Source: Trichodesmium erythraeum GBRTRLIN201
GTDB lineage: Bacteria > Cyanobacteriota > Cyanobacteriia > Cyanobacteriales > Microcoleaceae
Length of the DNA stretch: 37,454 nt
NCBI GenBank assembly: GCA_018457135.1
Contig: JAGGDU010000050.1
Span: 1-37,454 of the forward strand
Reading direction: 5' to 3'
How positions within the stretch are numbered: position 1 is the stretch's first letter; each line of letters opens with the position of its first letter. A program made the position numbers and the translations under genes. The notes beneath the pieces were generated by a model. The model did not search any database. It saw only the letters and a list, made by a program, of their open reading frames with translations, and was not told the origin of the DNA. Positions 1 to 9,196 of this stretch are shown piece by piece.

Positions 1-276
1 ATACCAACAAGCTTTGCTGGTGCGCACCCAAACTGACTTCCCCATGGACTGGGCAATGACTCAAAATAATCTCGGCAATGCCTACAGTGACAGAATAAGG
101 GGAGACAAAGCCGAAAATATTGAAGCTGCCATTGCTGCATACCAACAAGCTTTGCTGGTGCGCACCCAAACAGACTTCCCCATGGACTGGGCAGGAACTC
201 AAAATAATCTCGGCATTGCCTACAGTGACAGAATAAGGGGAGACAAAGCCGAAAATATTGAAGCCGCCATTTCCTG
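1..276 (+). repeat. 138-bp TPR-coding direct repeat, two copies visible
   Basis: Two consecutive 138-bp units (1-138 and 139-276) inside the CHAT gene encode a 46-residue TPR-like unit and are almost identical at DNA level, including third codon positions. The array probably continues to the left. Near-identity suggests recent expansion or homogenisation. Confidence 0.85.
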
Positions 277-2317
277 CTATGATGCTGCTTTAAGAGTCAC
301 AAAACCAGAAAACCTACCAGCAGAGTGTTTACAAACTGCCCGTAACCTAGCTAGCCTTGCCGCAAAACAACAAAACTATGAACTCGCCATTAAGAACTAT
401 GAACTCGCCATTGCCGCCATAGAGAAAAGTCGAGACTGGATACCCGATGAAATGGCAAGACAAGAAATCTTGCGCAACAATATATATGTCTATGAAAACA
501 TGGTTCAAGCTTGCGTCAAGACCCAACAATATGACAAAGCTTTAGAAACAGTAGAAAGGTTCCGCTGTCGTCGCTTGCTAGATTTAATTCTCGCTAAACA
601 TTTCTACAAAGCTCACGAAGTTCCAGAAGATATCCGCAACTTAGAAGCACAGATGGAAGATAAACAACGAGAAATTGACTGTTTACGTCAGCGGCTAACA
701 ACCCCCAAAGGTGTTCAGGAACAAACTGGAGGAAGTCCTCATGTCTCCCGGGATGAGTGGGATGATATTACCGAAGAAGTTGAAAAGTTGATAACAGAAA
801 AACAGGAAATTTGGCAACAGCTCCGGGAGTTAGACCCCGTATTATCAGAAGGTATTCAAGCGCCCACTGTTAGTGTGGAGACAATGAAAGAATTATTAGA
901 AACTCCACAACAACCAGGAGCAGCATTTGATGTCACCGGATCAAAGAGTCCTTCCCCCCAACAAAAGGGAGGGAAACAAACAAAGGATGTTGCTCTCCTG
1001 AGTTTCTACACAACAGATGATGATACTTATGTTTTTATCCTCACTCAAGCAGGGGTAAAATTGCACTTTTGTCAAGGGCAAGGTTACACCAAACTTCAAT
1101 TGTGGTTACGAGAGAGTTGGTTAAAACCATACTCCGAAAGAAATTATTTAGCAGAAAAACATGCTGCAGCAAACTTAGCCAAATGCGATATTGATGCCAT
1201 TAAGTCAATTGACTCCAAGCCATCCAAAGTCCTAGTCAAACTCACCGATGGCACAACAACAGAAATTGAACTTGCCCAGTTTGAAACAACCCGGAAACAA
1301 GAGAAACACAAACTATACAAACAATGGCAAGACCAAATGGAAGAGACCTTAAAAGAATTAGCAGACAGACTGCAAATAAACCAACTCATAGAAAAACTCA
1401 CCGACATCAAAGAAATTATTCTAGTACCCTTTATGTATCTGCATCAAATTCCTTTGCTAGTGTTGCCCCTAGATAACGGTCAATACTTAGGAGAAAAATT
1501 CCGGGTGAGAACGGCACCCAGCACCCAGGTCTTAACATTTTGTCAGAAACAACCCCCAACTCGAGAAAAAAACCTGCCACTTTACGGTATCGTCGAAAAT
1601 ACTAAAAATGATCTACCATATACCCCCACAGAATGTCAATTGGTAGCACAAATTTATGGAGTCGCCCCCGAACACCATCTCAAAGGGAGCAAGGAAGCAA
1701 CCAAAGCCAAATATAAAAAGTTGTTGACCAGAGAAAAAGTATTAGGTTTGCTCTCCAGTCACCACGCCACATCTAATTTAACTCAACCTTTAGAGTCTAA
1801 GTTATTACTGGGAGACACGGACTTAACATTAGGGGAGTTGCTCAATGCCACCATTCGTTGCCCCCAGTTAGGAGACCTATTTCTCTCCTGTTGTGAAACA
1901 GCACTAGGAAATTCAGAATTAACGGACGATATTTTTACACTCAGCGCGGCATTTTTATCAGCAGGAGCATCAAACGTCATCAGTAGTTTGTGGGCAGTCA
2001 ATGACTTGGCAACAACAATATTATCATATTTTTTCCACCGCAACCGGGCGGCAGGTATTCCTAGTGTAGATGCGTTATGGCAAGGACAGATGGAGTTAAA
2101 AGAGTTAACTTTGGCAAAAGCGGAGGAGAATTTGAATAATGCAGAGGCAGTATTAGAAGAATTTGTAGAGGGGAGCGTAGAATATCAGGAAAAGGAGAAA
2201 ATAGCTGATAACTGTCAGGAAATTTATGATTTAGTATTCAAGGCTAAAAAAGTAATAGGGAGAGAAAAACCTTTTGATCATCCTTTTTATTGGGCTGGTT
2301 TTGTTTGTCAAGGATAA
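2..2317 (+). CDS. TPR-CHAT protein (caspase-like protease domain), 5' end outside the window
   Basis: The frame is open through the left edge, so the N-terminus is missing. Seen: TPR-like 46-residue repeats (TQNNLG, AYSDRIRGDKAENIEAAI) in the first ~90 residues, more helical TPR-like sequence to ~190, a coiled-coil-like charged stretch (~205-270), then a C-terminal CHAT domain. The likely catalytic pair is His in SSHHATS (about 1760-1765) and Cys in LSCCETALG (about 1888-1893). The GASNVISSLWAVND stretch and a terminal HPFYWAGFV are typical of CHAT proteins. CHAT domains are caspase-like peptidases; in cyanobacteria TPR-CHAT proteins are abundant and mostly uncharacterised. A protease role triggered through the TPR part is an inference. 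No cas gene lies nearby, so a Craspase-like role has no support here. It converges with the monooxygenase downstream. Confidence 0.9.
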   Translation, partial: YQQALLVRTQTDFPMDWAMTQNNLGNAYSDRIRGDKAENIEAAIAAYQQALLVRTQTDFPMDWAGTQNNLGIAYSDRIRGDKAENIEAAISCYDAALRVTKPENLPAECLQTARNLASLAAKQQNYELAIKNYELAIAAIEKSRDWIPDEMARQEILRNNIYVYENMVQACVKTQQYDKALETVERFRCRRLLDLILAKHFYKAHEVPEDIRNLEAQMEDKQREIDCLRQRLTTPKGVQEQTGGSPHVSRDEWDDITEEVEKLITEKQEIWQQLRELDPVLSEGIQAPTVSVETMKELLETPQQPGAAFDVTGSKSPSPQQKGGKQTKDVALLSFYTTDDDTYVFILTQAGVKLHFCQGQGYTKLQLWLRESWLKPYSERNYLAEKHAAANLAKCDIDAIKSIDSKPSKVLVKLTDGTTTEIELAQFETTRKQEKHKLYKQWQDQMEETLKELADRLQINQLIEKLTDIKEIILVPFMYLHQIPLLVLPLDNGQYLGEKFRVRTAPSTQVLTFCQKQPPTREKNLPLYGIVENTKNDLPYTPTECQLVAQIYGVAPEHHLKGSKEATKAKYKKLLTREKVLGLLSSHHATSNLTQPLESKLLLGDTDLTLGELLNATIRCPQLGDLFLSCCETALGNSELTDDIFTLSAAFLSAGASNVISSLWAVNDLATTILSYFFHRNRAAGIPSVDALWQGQMELKELTLAKAEENLNNAEAVLEEFVEGSVEYQEKEKIADNCQEIYDLVFKAKKVIGREKPFDHPFYWAGFVCQG

Positions 2318-2340
2318 GTTAGAAGTCACAAGTTTAATAA

Positions 2341-2409
2341 TTGTAGGTATGGTTGAGGGAGGAAACCTAACTATCATCAAAGGTTTGTTGGTTTCGCCTC
2401 CCTCTACAA
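2341..2409. repeat. Long imperfect hairpin between convergent genes
   Basis: Arms TTGTAG (2341-2346) and CTACAA (2404-2409) enclose GAGGGAGG (2355-2362) pairing with CCTCCCTC (2397-2404), AAACC (2363-2367) with GGTTT (2390-2394), and AAC with GTT. The outer and second arms share one base, so they are alternative closings. The hairpin sits between the CHAT stop and the monooxygenase stop and could end transcription from both sides, or be a small inverted-repeat element. A related sequence follows the second monooxygenase copy (5251-5345). Confidence 0.6.
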
Positions 2410-2436
2410 GGGCCGACATTAGTCAAAAGTCAAAAG

Positions 2437-3906
2437 TTAGAATAATGTTTGCATAACTTCCTCAATATTCCGAGAGAAAACTACTTGATGATGCTTCTGT
2501 AACTTCTCGTCTGAAGAAAAAGGTCTACCTATTAAAGTTTGTTGTTGAATGTAAGTCACAAATGGACGACGCAAAGCTTCATATTTGCTAAAAGCTGCTT
2601 CTATAGCTGTTATATCATCCCACTTATTTTGCTTATTAATTTCAGCTACCAAAGTAGCGATCGCTGCAGCATCCTCTAGTCCTTGATTAGCTCCTTGAGC
2701 AATAAATGGTGGCATACCGTGGGCAGCATCTCCCGCCAATACAACCCGTCCTATATTCCATTTAGGCTGGTCTGGAGTTGAAGCCGTGGCATGATGAATA
2801 TAATACGGACGTTGTATGATCTGATCTGGGTCAGATAAAGCTACCAACTGTTGAATTATCTCTGGAAAATCTGCTTTTTTCAACTCTTCTACAGCAATAT
2901 CAATTAACTCTTCTCCCGATTTTTCTAGCAATGACTCTAATGGGAAAGCTCCATAGAGTAAATATCCAAACTGACAAGGTTGAAAAGAAAATAAAATGAT
3001 ACTGGGAACATCACTGTCGGGAATTTGATGATTTTTGATAGTCACTATCCTAGAAGAACTATGCAAAAATCTCTCCTTTATTTCTTTTGAAAGTGCTTCT
3101 GCCACCTGAAGCATTCCACCACTGCCTATTGCGCCAACACCACAATATTCTGGTTTACTGTATCCACTGTCTGGAGTATTCTTATAGATGACTTGGCGGA
3201 CCCGAGAGTTAATTCCATCCATTCCTAACAATAGTTTAGCACGAATTGAGGTGATTTCTGATTCAGGAAATTGGGAGGAATTCACGCTGCTGCTTTCATT
3301 CTTTTCTTGTTGATCATCCCAGTGAGCATAGGAGTTAGTTTCTACTTTCTGATTAGACACAAAATCCGCTCTAACACATTGAAATTCAGGCTCATTAACT
3401 ACATTAAAACAATGATGATTAGCTTTGACCCGCTCAACTGGTAATAGTTGTCTTAGTTGAGTTTGTAACTCGTACCAAGGAATAGAGACTCTACCCTCCC
3501 CGTACTTTTGAAAATATTCATCGTATCCCAGGGGAATAGAACGAATTTTTTGCCCGTCCACATTTATGACATGCCATTCTGGTGAAGCCTGTTTTTTTTC
3601 TGTCTCGGTTTTCTGACTTACCTGTGGTGAATTATTTGGTTGATCAATAGTAGCTGTAATATTCTCGTAAGCTTTAGCATCAATATATTTAAGCGCTTTC
3701 AAGCCATTGGGTAAAAGATCAATAACCTGACCAACTTTACGGAAAGCCCTGGTTTGGTCGAGAACAATAATATTTTCAATTCCACGTTGGCGTAAACCCA
3801 GGGCAGTCGCTAACCCCACTGGGCCAGCACCGACGATCGCGACATCATAATCAATTTTTGGACTGGACTTTTCCCCTAACAATGACTCTGTTTGTTTTAG
3901 CTTCAT
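2437..3906 (-). CDS. FAD-dependent monooxygenase, copy A
   Basis: A 489-residue class A flavoprotein monooxygenase-like protein (PheA/TfdB and zeaxanthin-epoxidase superfamily). Seen: the Rossmann GxGxxG motif in VAIVGAGPVGLATALGL (residues ~22-38), the GMDGINSRVR region in the middle, and the second FAD motif GDAAHGMPPFIAQGANQGLEDA near residue ~390. No signal peptide or membrane segment is evident. Members use NAD(P)H and O2 to hydroxylate or epoxidise small molecules; the substrate here is unknown. Two hydrophilic, low-complexity inserts (around residues 90-115 and 190-215) are unusual. A paralogue of identical length lies at 5400-6869, with DoxX between them. The 470-bp gap from DoxX argues against tight co-transcription. 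Confidence 0.88.
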   Translation of the reverse strand: MKLKQTESLLGEKSSPKIDYDVAIVGAGPVGLATALGLRQRGIENIIVLDQTRAFRKVGQVIDLLPNGLKALKYIDAKAYENITATIDQPNNSPQVSQKTETEKKQASPEWHVINVDGQKIRSIPLGYDEYFQKYGEGRVSIPWYELQTQLRQLLPVERVKANHHCFNVVNEPEFQCVRADFVSNQKVETNSYAHWDDQQEKNESSSVNSSQFPESEITSIRAKLLLGMDGINSRVRQVIYKNTPDSGYSKPEYCGVGAIGSGGMLQVAEALSKEIKERFLHSSSRIVTIKNHQIPDSDVPSIILFSFQPCQFGYLLYGAFPLESLLEKSGEELIDIAVEELKKADFPEIIQQLVALSDPDQIIQRPYYIHHATASTPDQPKWNIGRVVLAGDAAHGMPPFIAQGANQGLEDAAAIATLVAEINKQNKWDDITAIEAAFSKYEALRRPFVTYIQQQTLIGRPFSSDEKLQKHHQVVFSRNIEEVMQTLF

Positions 3907-4375
3907 AACTTTATCTTAAATAATTAGGACTTACACAGGCAAACTCAGAAACCCGGTTTCTCGTAGATATTTATGTTTAAAAACAATCATTTACTGTAGA
4001 AACCAGGTGATTTTTTTTGTTTTAGTTCCACAAATTTATCTTAAATAATCACTAAAGCTATTGTAGAACAATATACAGGACTTACACAAGAACTCTGATC
4101 ATTAAATACCGAATAACACCGACTAGCACCCAGCACCCAGGCCTTAACATTTTGTCAGAAACAACCCCCAAACCGAGAAAAAAACCTGCCACCTTACGGT
4201 ATCGTCGAAAATACTAAAGACGACCTACCATACATCCCCACAGAATGTCAATTAGATCTAAAATAGTCAGGACTTACCCATGGTGGTGTCCTGACCGTGA
4301 GTGCAGATGCAATTCGCCCCTACATGTTTGACCTAAATGAATTTACGTAGTCCTGATCTTCAAAAACAAATTCTT
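3907..4375. other. Intergenic region with cyanobacterial repeats and a CHAT remnant
   Basis: Holds an AGAAACC-C-GGTTTCT inverted repeat (3947-3961) next to an AGGACTTAC motif, both common in cyanobacterial dispersed repeats. AGGACTTAC recurs near 4078 and 4269. A perfect GTCAGGAC/GTCCTGAC inverted repeat lies at 4266-4295, downstream of DoxX. The rest is the CHAT fragment listed separately. Confidence 0.6.
4126..4254 (+). pseudogene. Fragment of a CHAT-domain gene
   Basis: This 129-bp stretch aligns without gaps to 1514-1642 of the CHAT gene upstream, with about 10 mismatches by my count. The same frame is still open (STQALTFCQKQPP, then YGIVENTK) and runs to a TAG just beyond. It encodes only the linker in front of the CHAT catalytic core, with neither active-site residue, so it cannot work alone. 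Several differences are synonymous or conservative, so it may derive from another TPR-CHAT paralogue rather than from the neighbour itself. Confidence 0.85.
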
Positions 4376-4864
4376 CTAGTCAGAATTTCCTACTTTTTGG
4401 GCAATGAGGCGGTCAAGAGAAAATGAACCACCGCCATTAAAAAAACAGAATAAATACATAGTTGCGTAGAGTGATGCTGTCTCAAAAGAAGAAACTACAA
4501 ACCCATCTTCCCGCAGATGAAAATATATAGCTACCATCATAACAGATAATAACGCGATCGCAGCCGGTCGTGTCAGTAGTCCCAAAATCAGCAATATGGC
4601 CCCAACTATTTGGGTATAGGCGGCACAGTAGGTTAGAAACGTCGGGAATGGAAAACCCAGTGTCTCAGAAACAACATGAGATGCAAAACCCTCAACATCG
4701 GCAAGCTTATCAAAACCATTATGAATCATTATGACCCCAGAAATTACCCGTAATAACGTCCACCCTATTTGAAATATCAGATTAGAATCTTGATTAGAAG
4801 CGAAAATCAAAGATAGGAAATTCAGAGGTTTTTTATTTGTGATATTTGAAGTACTGTCTGTCAT
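4376..4864 (-). CDS. DoxX family membrane protein
   Basis: A 162-residue protein with four predicted membrane helices: QIGWTLLRVISGVIMIHNG, FLTYCAAYTQIVGAILLIL, RPAAIALLSVMMVAIYFHL and TASLYATMYLFCFFNGG. The pattern of an LLRxxxGxxxxxxGxxKL first helix followed by GAxLLxLGLxTRPAA is that of the DoxX/DoxD-like family. These are small inner-membrane proteins linked in other bacteria to thiol and redox stress handling or to quinone-linked oxidation. A true role here is unknown. It lies between two FAD monooxygenase copies on the same strand, which hints at a shared redox job, but both gaps exceed 450 bp. Confidence 0.85.
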   Translation of the reverse strand: MTDSTSNITNKKPLNFLSLIFASNQDSNLIFQIGWTLLRVISGVIMIHNGFDKLADVEGFASHVVSETLGFPFPTFLTYCAAYTQIVGAILLILGLLTRPAAIALLSVMMVAIYFHLREDGFVVSSFETASLYATMYLFCFFNGGGSFSLDRLIAQKVGNSD

Positions 4865-5399
4865 AAATTAAACTCCTTTGTATTAAACCTAAAGACTTGC
4901 TTGTCTTATTTGCATAAATACTTTTTCAAAAATCATTAAGCAAAAAAGTTAAAAAGGCTAAACAGAAAAGACTACTAGGGGTAACTACCTAAATAATCTT
5001 TGGATCACTAATTTTTTTGCTGCACCAACTGAATATCTAATTGTAACAATATTTTAAGAATTAAGACAAAAGTTTAAATATATCTATTATCTAATCTGAA
5101 AAGTATGGCATATTCAAACTCCACAAGACTTAGAAAATTCAAGCGATCGCCTTTTAGAAGAGCTTAACCATATTCCTGTAGAACAAAAATGGAACAAAGA
5201 GAAATCAAAAGTTAAAAATCAAAAATCAAAAGTCAAAAGTGAGATGAATGAAATTAGAAGTCAGTGCCATAACTGTAGTTAGAGCTGAGGGAAGAAACCC
5301 AACTACAATAGAAAGCTTGTTGGTTTCACTTCGTTCTATAAGGACCTAAATTTTTCTACATGCTTTGAGATTTTTTCCGTGTTTAGCTCCACTACTCTC
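4865..5399. other. Intergenic region: possible C-terminal gene remnant and heptamer repeats
   Basis: On the plus strand an open stretch from about 5104 reads WHIQTPQDLENSSDRLL then ELNHIPVEQKW. It has no good start and runs into a short AAATCAAAAGT-type repeat (about 5203-5240), so it may be the tail of a lost gene; I do not recognise it. From 5251 to 5345 the DNA resembles the region downstream of monooxygenase copy A (2330-2415). Confidence 0.45.
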
Positions 5400-6869
5400 C
5401 TACAATAATGTTTGCATAGCCTCCTCAATATTCCGAGAGAAAACTGCTTGATGATACTTCTGTAACTTCTCAGATGAAGAAAAAGGCCTACCTATTAAAG
5501 TTTGTTGTTGAATGTAAGTCACAAATGGACGACGCAAAGCCTCATATTTGCTAAAAGCTGCTTCTATCGCTGTTATATCATCCCACTTATTTTGCTTATT
5601 AATCTCAGCCACCAAAGTAGCGATCGCTGCAGCATCCTCTAGTCCTTGGTTAGCTCCTTGACCAATAAACGGTGGCATACCATGAGCAGCATCTCCCGCC
5701 AATACAACCCGTCCCATATTCCATTTAGGCTGTTCTGGAGTAGAAACAGTGGCATGATGAGTATAATACGGACGTTGTATAATCTGATCTGGGTCAGATA
5801 AAGCTACCAACTGTTGAATTATCTCTGGAAAGCCTGCTTTTTTTAACTCTTCTACGGCAATATCAATTAACTCTTCTCCCGATTTTTCAAGCAATGACTC
5901 TAAAGGGAAAGCTCCATGGAGGAGATATCCAAACTGACAAGGTTGAAGAGAAAATAAAATCATTCTGGGAACATCACTATCGGGAATTTGATTATTTTTG
6001 ATAGTTACTATATTAGGAGAACTATGAAAAAATCTTTCCTTAATTTCTTCTGAAAGTGCTTCTGCGACCTGAAGTGTTCCACCATTGCCAATTGCACCAA
6101 TACCAGAATATTCTGGTTGACTATATCCACTGTATAGAGTATTTTTATAGATTACTTGACGGACCTTAGAGTTAATTCCATCTACTCCTAATAATAGTTT
6201 AGCACGAATTGATGTAATTTCTGATTCCGGATATTGGGAGGAATTCACACCACTGATCTTATTCTTTTCTTGTGGATCATTCCAGTGAGAATAGGGGTTA
6301 GTTTCTACTTCCTGATCAGACAGAAAATCTGCTCTCACACATTCAAATTCTGGCTCAGTAACTACACTAATACAACGATGATTAGCTTTAACACACTCAA
6401 CTGGTAATAGTTTTCTTAGTTGAGTTTGTAACTCGTACCAATAAATAGGGACTCTACCCTCCTCGTAATTTTGAAAATATCCATCGTATCTCAGGGGAAA
6501 AGGACAAATTTTTTGCCCATTCACATTTATGACATCCCATTCTGGCGGAGGCTGTTTTTTTTCTGTTCCAGTTTTCTGACTTGTCTGTAGTGAATTATTT
6601 GGTTGATCAATAGTAGCTTTAATATTCTTGTAAGCTTTAGAATCAATATATTTAAGAGCTTTTAAGCCATTGGGTAAAAGATCAATAACCTGACCAACTT
6701 TACGGAAAACCTTAGTTTGGTCGAGAACAATAATATTTTCAATTCCACGTTGGCGTAAACCGAGAGCAGTTGCTAGTCCCACTGGGCCAGCACCGACGAT
6801 CGCTACATCATAATCAATTTTTGGACTGGAGTTTTCCCCTAAAAATGGTTCTGTCTGTTGTAGTTTCAT
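5400..6869 (-). CDS. FAD-dependent monooxygenase, copy B
   Basis: A 489-residue paralogue of the protein at 2437-3906, with the same length and architecture. The N-terminal FAD motif (VGAGPVGLATALGL) and C-terminal GDAAHGMPPFIGQGANQGLEDA are kept, so both copies should bind FAD. Differences cluster in the central, substrate-facing part and in its hydrophilic inserts; the last ~170 residues differ at only about a dozen positions. Both copies look intact, with no frameshift or premature stop. Substrate divergence after duplication is an inference. It starts 123 bp downstream of the kinase stop on the same strand, so some read-through from the kinase is possible. Confidence 0.88.
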   Translation of the reverse strand: MKLQQTEPFLGENSSPKIDYDVAIVGAGPVGLATALGLRQRGIENIIVLDQTKVFRKVGQVIDLLPNGLKALKYIDSKAYKNIKATIDQPNNSLQTSQKTGTEKKQPPPEWDVINVNGQKICPFPLRYDGYFQNYEEGRVPIYWYELQTQLRKLLPVECVKANHRCISVVTEPEFECVRADFLSDQEVETNPYSHWNDPQEKNKISGVNSSQYPESEITSIRAKLLLGVDGINSKVRQVIYKNTLYSGYSQPEYSGIGAIGNGGTLQVAEALSEEIKERFFHSSPNIVTIKNNQIPDSDVPRMILFSLQPCQFGYLLHGAFPLESLLEKSGEELIDIAVEELKKAGFPEIIQQLVALSDPDQIIQRPYYTHHATVSTPEQPKWNMGRVVLAGDAAHGMPPFIGQGANQGLEDAAAIATLVAEINKQNKWDDITAIEAAFSKYEALRRPFVTYIQQQTLIGRPFSSSEKLQKYHQAVFSRNIEEAMQTLL

Positions 6870-6992
6870 AAATTAATCTTAAATAATGATGATAATTATT
6901 TTTTAATAAAATAAAGCAACTATTGTTGCAAGCATCAGCTAAAATTTTTATTTGTATTAGTCCTTTAATTATAAACATTCAACTAACTGTTT

Positions 6993-8987
6993 TTATGGAA
7001 CCTGCCAAATTTTAATAGTTTTATCATTACTCCCACTTGCTAAACTCCTACCATCCTGACTAAACACCACTGAAAACACATCGCTAGAATGACCATTAAG
7101 AGTTTCCAACAACTCCCCAGTCACAGCATCCCACAAATTAATCACGCCATTGCGATACCCAGCAGCAACTATTTTTCCATTCGGACTAAACCCCACTGAC
7201 AAAACATCACTCACACCATACTTCAAATGTTGTATCGGTGTAGAAATAAGTTCCCCTCCATAAACCTGCCATAACTTAACAGTACCATCCCGACTACCAC
7301 TGCCTAATACTCCTCCATCCGGACTAAAACTTAGCGATCGCACCCAGTCTGAATGACCTTGAATGCTAAATAATTCTTTTGCCTTTTGCAAGTCCCATAT
7401 TTTAATAGTTTGGTCGCGGCCGCCACTTGCTAAAATTCCACCATCTTTATTAAAAGCAACAGTATAAACCCGGTCTTGATGTCCGGCCAAAGTAAACCAG
7501 CGTCTTGCCTTCTGCAAATTCCAAATTTCAATAGCTCTATCCCTACCTCCACTCGCTAACATTTGATTATCCGGACTAAACGCCACCGTATCCACCCAGT
7601 CAGAATGACCAAGAAGAGTAAACCAACGTTTGCCTTTTTTCATATCCCAAATTTCAATAGTTTTATCCCGACTGCCACTCGCCAACATTTGATTATCCGG
7701 ACTAAACGCTACCGAACTTACCGAGTTACCATGACCAGTGAGAGTAAACCAACGTTTACCTTTAGTCATATCCCAAATTTCAATAGTTTTATCCCGACTG
7801 CCACTCGCCAAAATTTGATTATCCGGACTAAATGCTACTGAATTTACCGAGTCAAAATGTCCAGTCAAAGTCAAGACACATTTCCAAGTTGACTGTTGTG
7901 GTTGAGGAAGAACTGTCGGCTGTATAACATAAGGGGGCGCAGTGATCGAATTTGTAGATTGTTTTGTTGGCTGTTTGGGAGACGTATATGTCGCCATCGT
8001 TGGCCTATTAGGAATGGGAGAGCTTGTCGATCTTTTAGTTGTGGAAGCTGTCGGTGGAAAAGTATTAGGAGCAGTAGGAAATGCCTGAGTTGGGTTTAAC
8101 TCCTTCATTACTTCTAGAGCAGACTGGTAACGTATTTGGGGGTTAGTCATCAGCATTTTATCAATAACTTTTCCGAGTTTACTATTAAAAGGCTGATTTA
8201 AATAATCTCGCCATACCCATTTATCTGCCATTACATCAAATAAATCAAAAGGAGATATTTGAGTCAACAAATAAATACAAGTTACTCCCAAACTATAAAT
8301 ATCACTAGCAAAAATAGCATGACCTCTTAATTGTTCTGGAGCCACATATTCTGGACTACCAATTATTGTTCCTGGCTGCATTAAAGAAGTTCCAGTAATA
8401 ACTTTAGCCGCACCAAAATCAACTAAAACTAATTTATTAGTATTAGTCATCCATCCTATAGTTTCTGGAGTAGAACTACGACAAATAATATTTTCTGGTT
8501 TCAGGTCTCGATGAATTACTTTCTGTTCGTGAATAAACTTTAAAACTGGTAATAATTCATTCAACATTTGTTGAATTTGATTACTATCAAAAGGACCATT
8601 TTTTATTGACTCTTGAGCTAAATTAGAACCATCAATAAATTCCTGTACTAAATATTGATAATTATCCTGTTCAAAGTGAGCTAATAATTCTGGAATTTGT
8701 GGATGTTTACCAAGTTCATCTAATCTAACTGCCTCTTGTTGAAATAACTCAGCAGCCTTTTTTGGATCCCCAGTATTTTGAGGTAAAAATTGTTTAATTA
8801 CACAGGGAGGATGAGAAGGTTTATCTTCATCCACAGCAAAAAAAGTCCGACCAAACCCACCCCTACCGATAGGTTTTATGGGGCGATATCTTTCTCTGAG
8901 CAGTAACTTTGACCCACAGGCGATGCAATATAATGTCCCTTCAGGATTTTGGGGATTTTGGCATTGAGGATTTAAGCAATAACTCAT
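6993..8987 (-). CDS. Ser/Thr protein kinase with N-terminal zinc ribbon and C-terminal WD40 propeller
   Basis: A 664-residue three-part protein. Residues 1-30 hold a CxxxxC...CxxC zinc-ribbon-like cluster (Cys4, Cys9, Cys21, Cys24). A kinase domain (~34-300) has the glycine loop GRGGFG (41-46), Lys65 in VIKQF, HRDLKPEN with catalytic Asp161, DFG at 190-192 and APE at 216-218, so it should be active. A Pro/Thr/Ser-rich linker (~300-365) follows, then seven WD40 units (GH...ASGSRDKTIEIWD type) filling ~370-664, enough for one complete beta-propeller. No membrane segment is evident. This layout is well known in filamentous cyanobacteria; the WD40 part presumably selects partners. Neighbouring repeats are similar in DNA, so recombination between them is likely. 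Confidence 0.93.
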   Translation of the reverse strand: MSYCLNPQCQNPQNPEGTLYCIACGSKLLLRERYRPIKPIGRGGFGRTFFAVDEDKPSHPPCVIKQFLPQNTGDPKKAAELFQQEAVRLDELGKHPQIPELLAHFEQDNYQYLVQEFIDGSNLAQESIKNGPFDSNQIQQMLNELLPVLKFIHEQKVIHRDLKPENIICRSSTPETIGWMTNTNKLVLVDFGAAKVITGTSLMQPGTIIGSPEYVAPEQLRGHAIFASDIYSLGVTCIYLLTQISPFDLFDVMADKWVWRDYLNQPFNSKLGKVIDKMLMTNPQIRYQSALEVMKELNPTQAFPTAPNTFPPTASTTKRSTSSPIPNRPTMATYTSPKQPTKQSTNSITAPPYVIQPTVLPQPQQSTWKCVLTLTGHFDSVNSVAFSPDNQILASGSRDKTIEIWDMTKGKRWFTLTGHGNSVSSVAFSPDNQMLASGSRDKTIEIWDMKKGKRWFTLLGHSDWVDTVAFSPDNQMLASGGRDRAIEIWNLQKARRWFTLAGHQDRVYTVAFNKDGGILASGGRDQTIKIWDLQKAKELFSIQGHSDWVRSLSFSPDGGVLGSGSRDGTVKLWQVYGGELISTPIQHLKYGVSDVLSVGFSPNGKIVAAGYRNGVINLWDAVTGELLETLNGHSSDVFSVVFSQDGRSLASGSNDKTIKIWQVP

Positions 8988-9196
8988 TTTAACAAGATTG
9001 GGCTAATATCTCTATGTTAATTATTTTCAGGAACTGATACCAATTGATTTTAAAGATGTCACAAATAGTTTCAAACTTTAAATGTCAAGTAATTTATTAA
9101 TATTAGTGTACATTAAAAGTATGGTATTAGGGGTGGGTTTTCTACTTCCGCACTAAAAACAAATTTTGACCTCCTAATTATAGGAATTACTATATT

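Noticed and set aside
1-2317. Craspase-type (CRISPR-linked) CHAT protease
   Set aside because: No Cas7-11 or CRISPR array is present; stand-alone TPR-CHAT genes are common in cyanobacteria.
7563-7841. Plus-strand ORF with internal repeats
   Set aside because: Its repetition simply mirrors the WD40 repeats of the kinase on the opposite strand.
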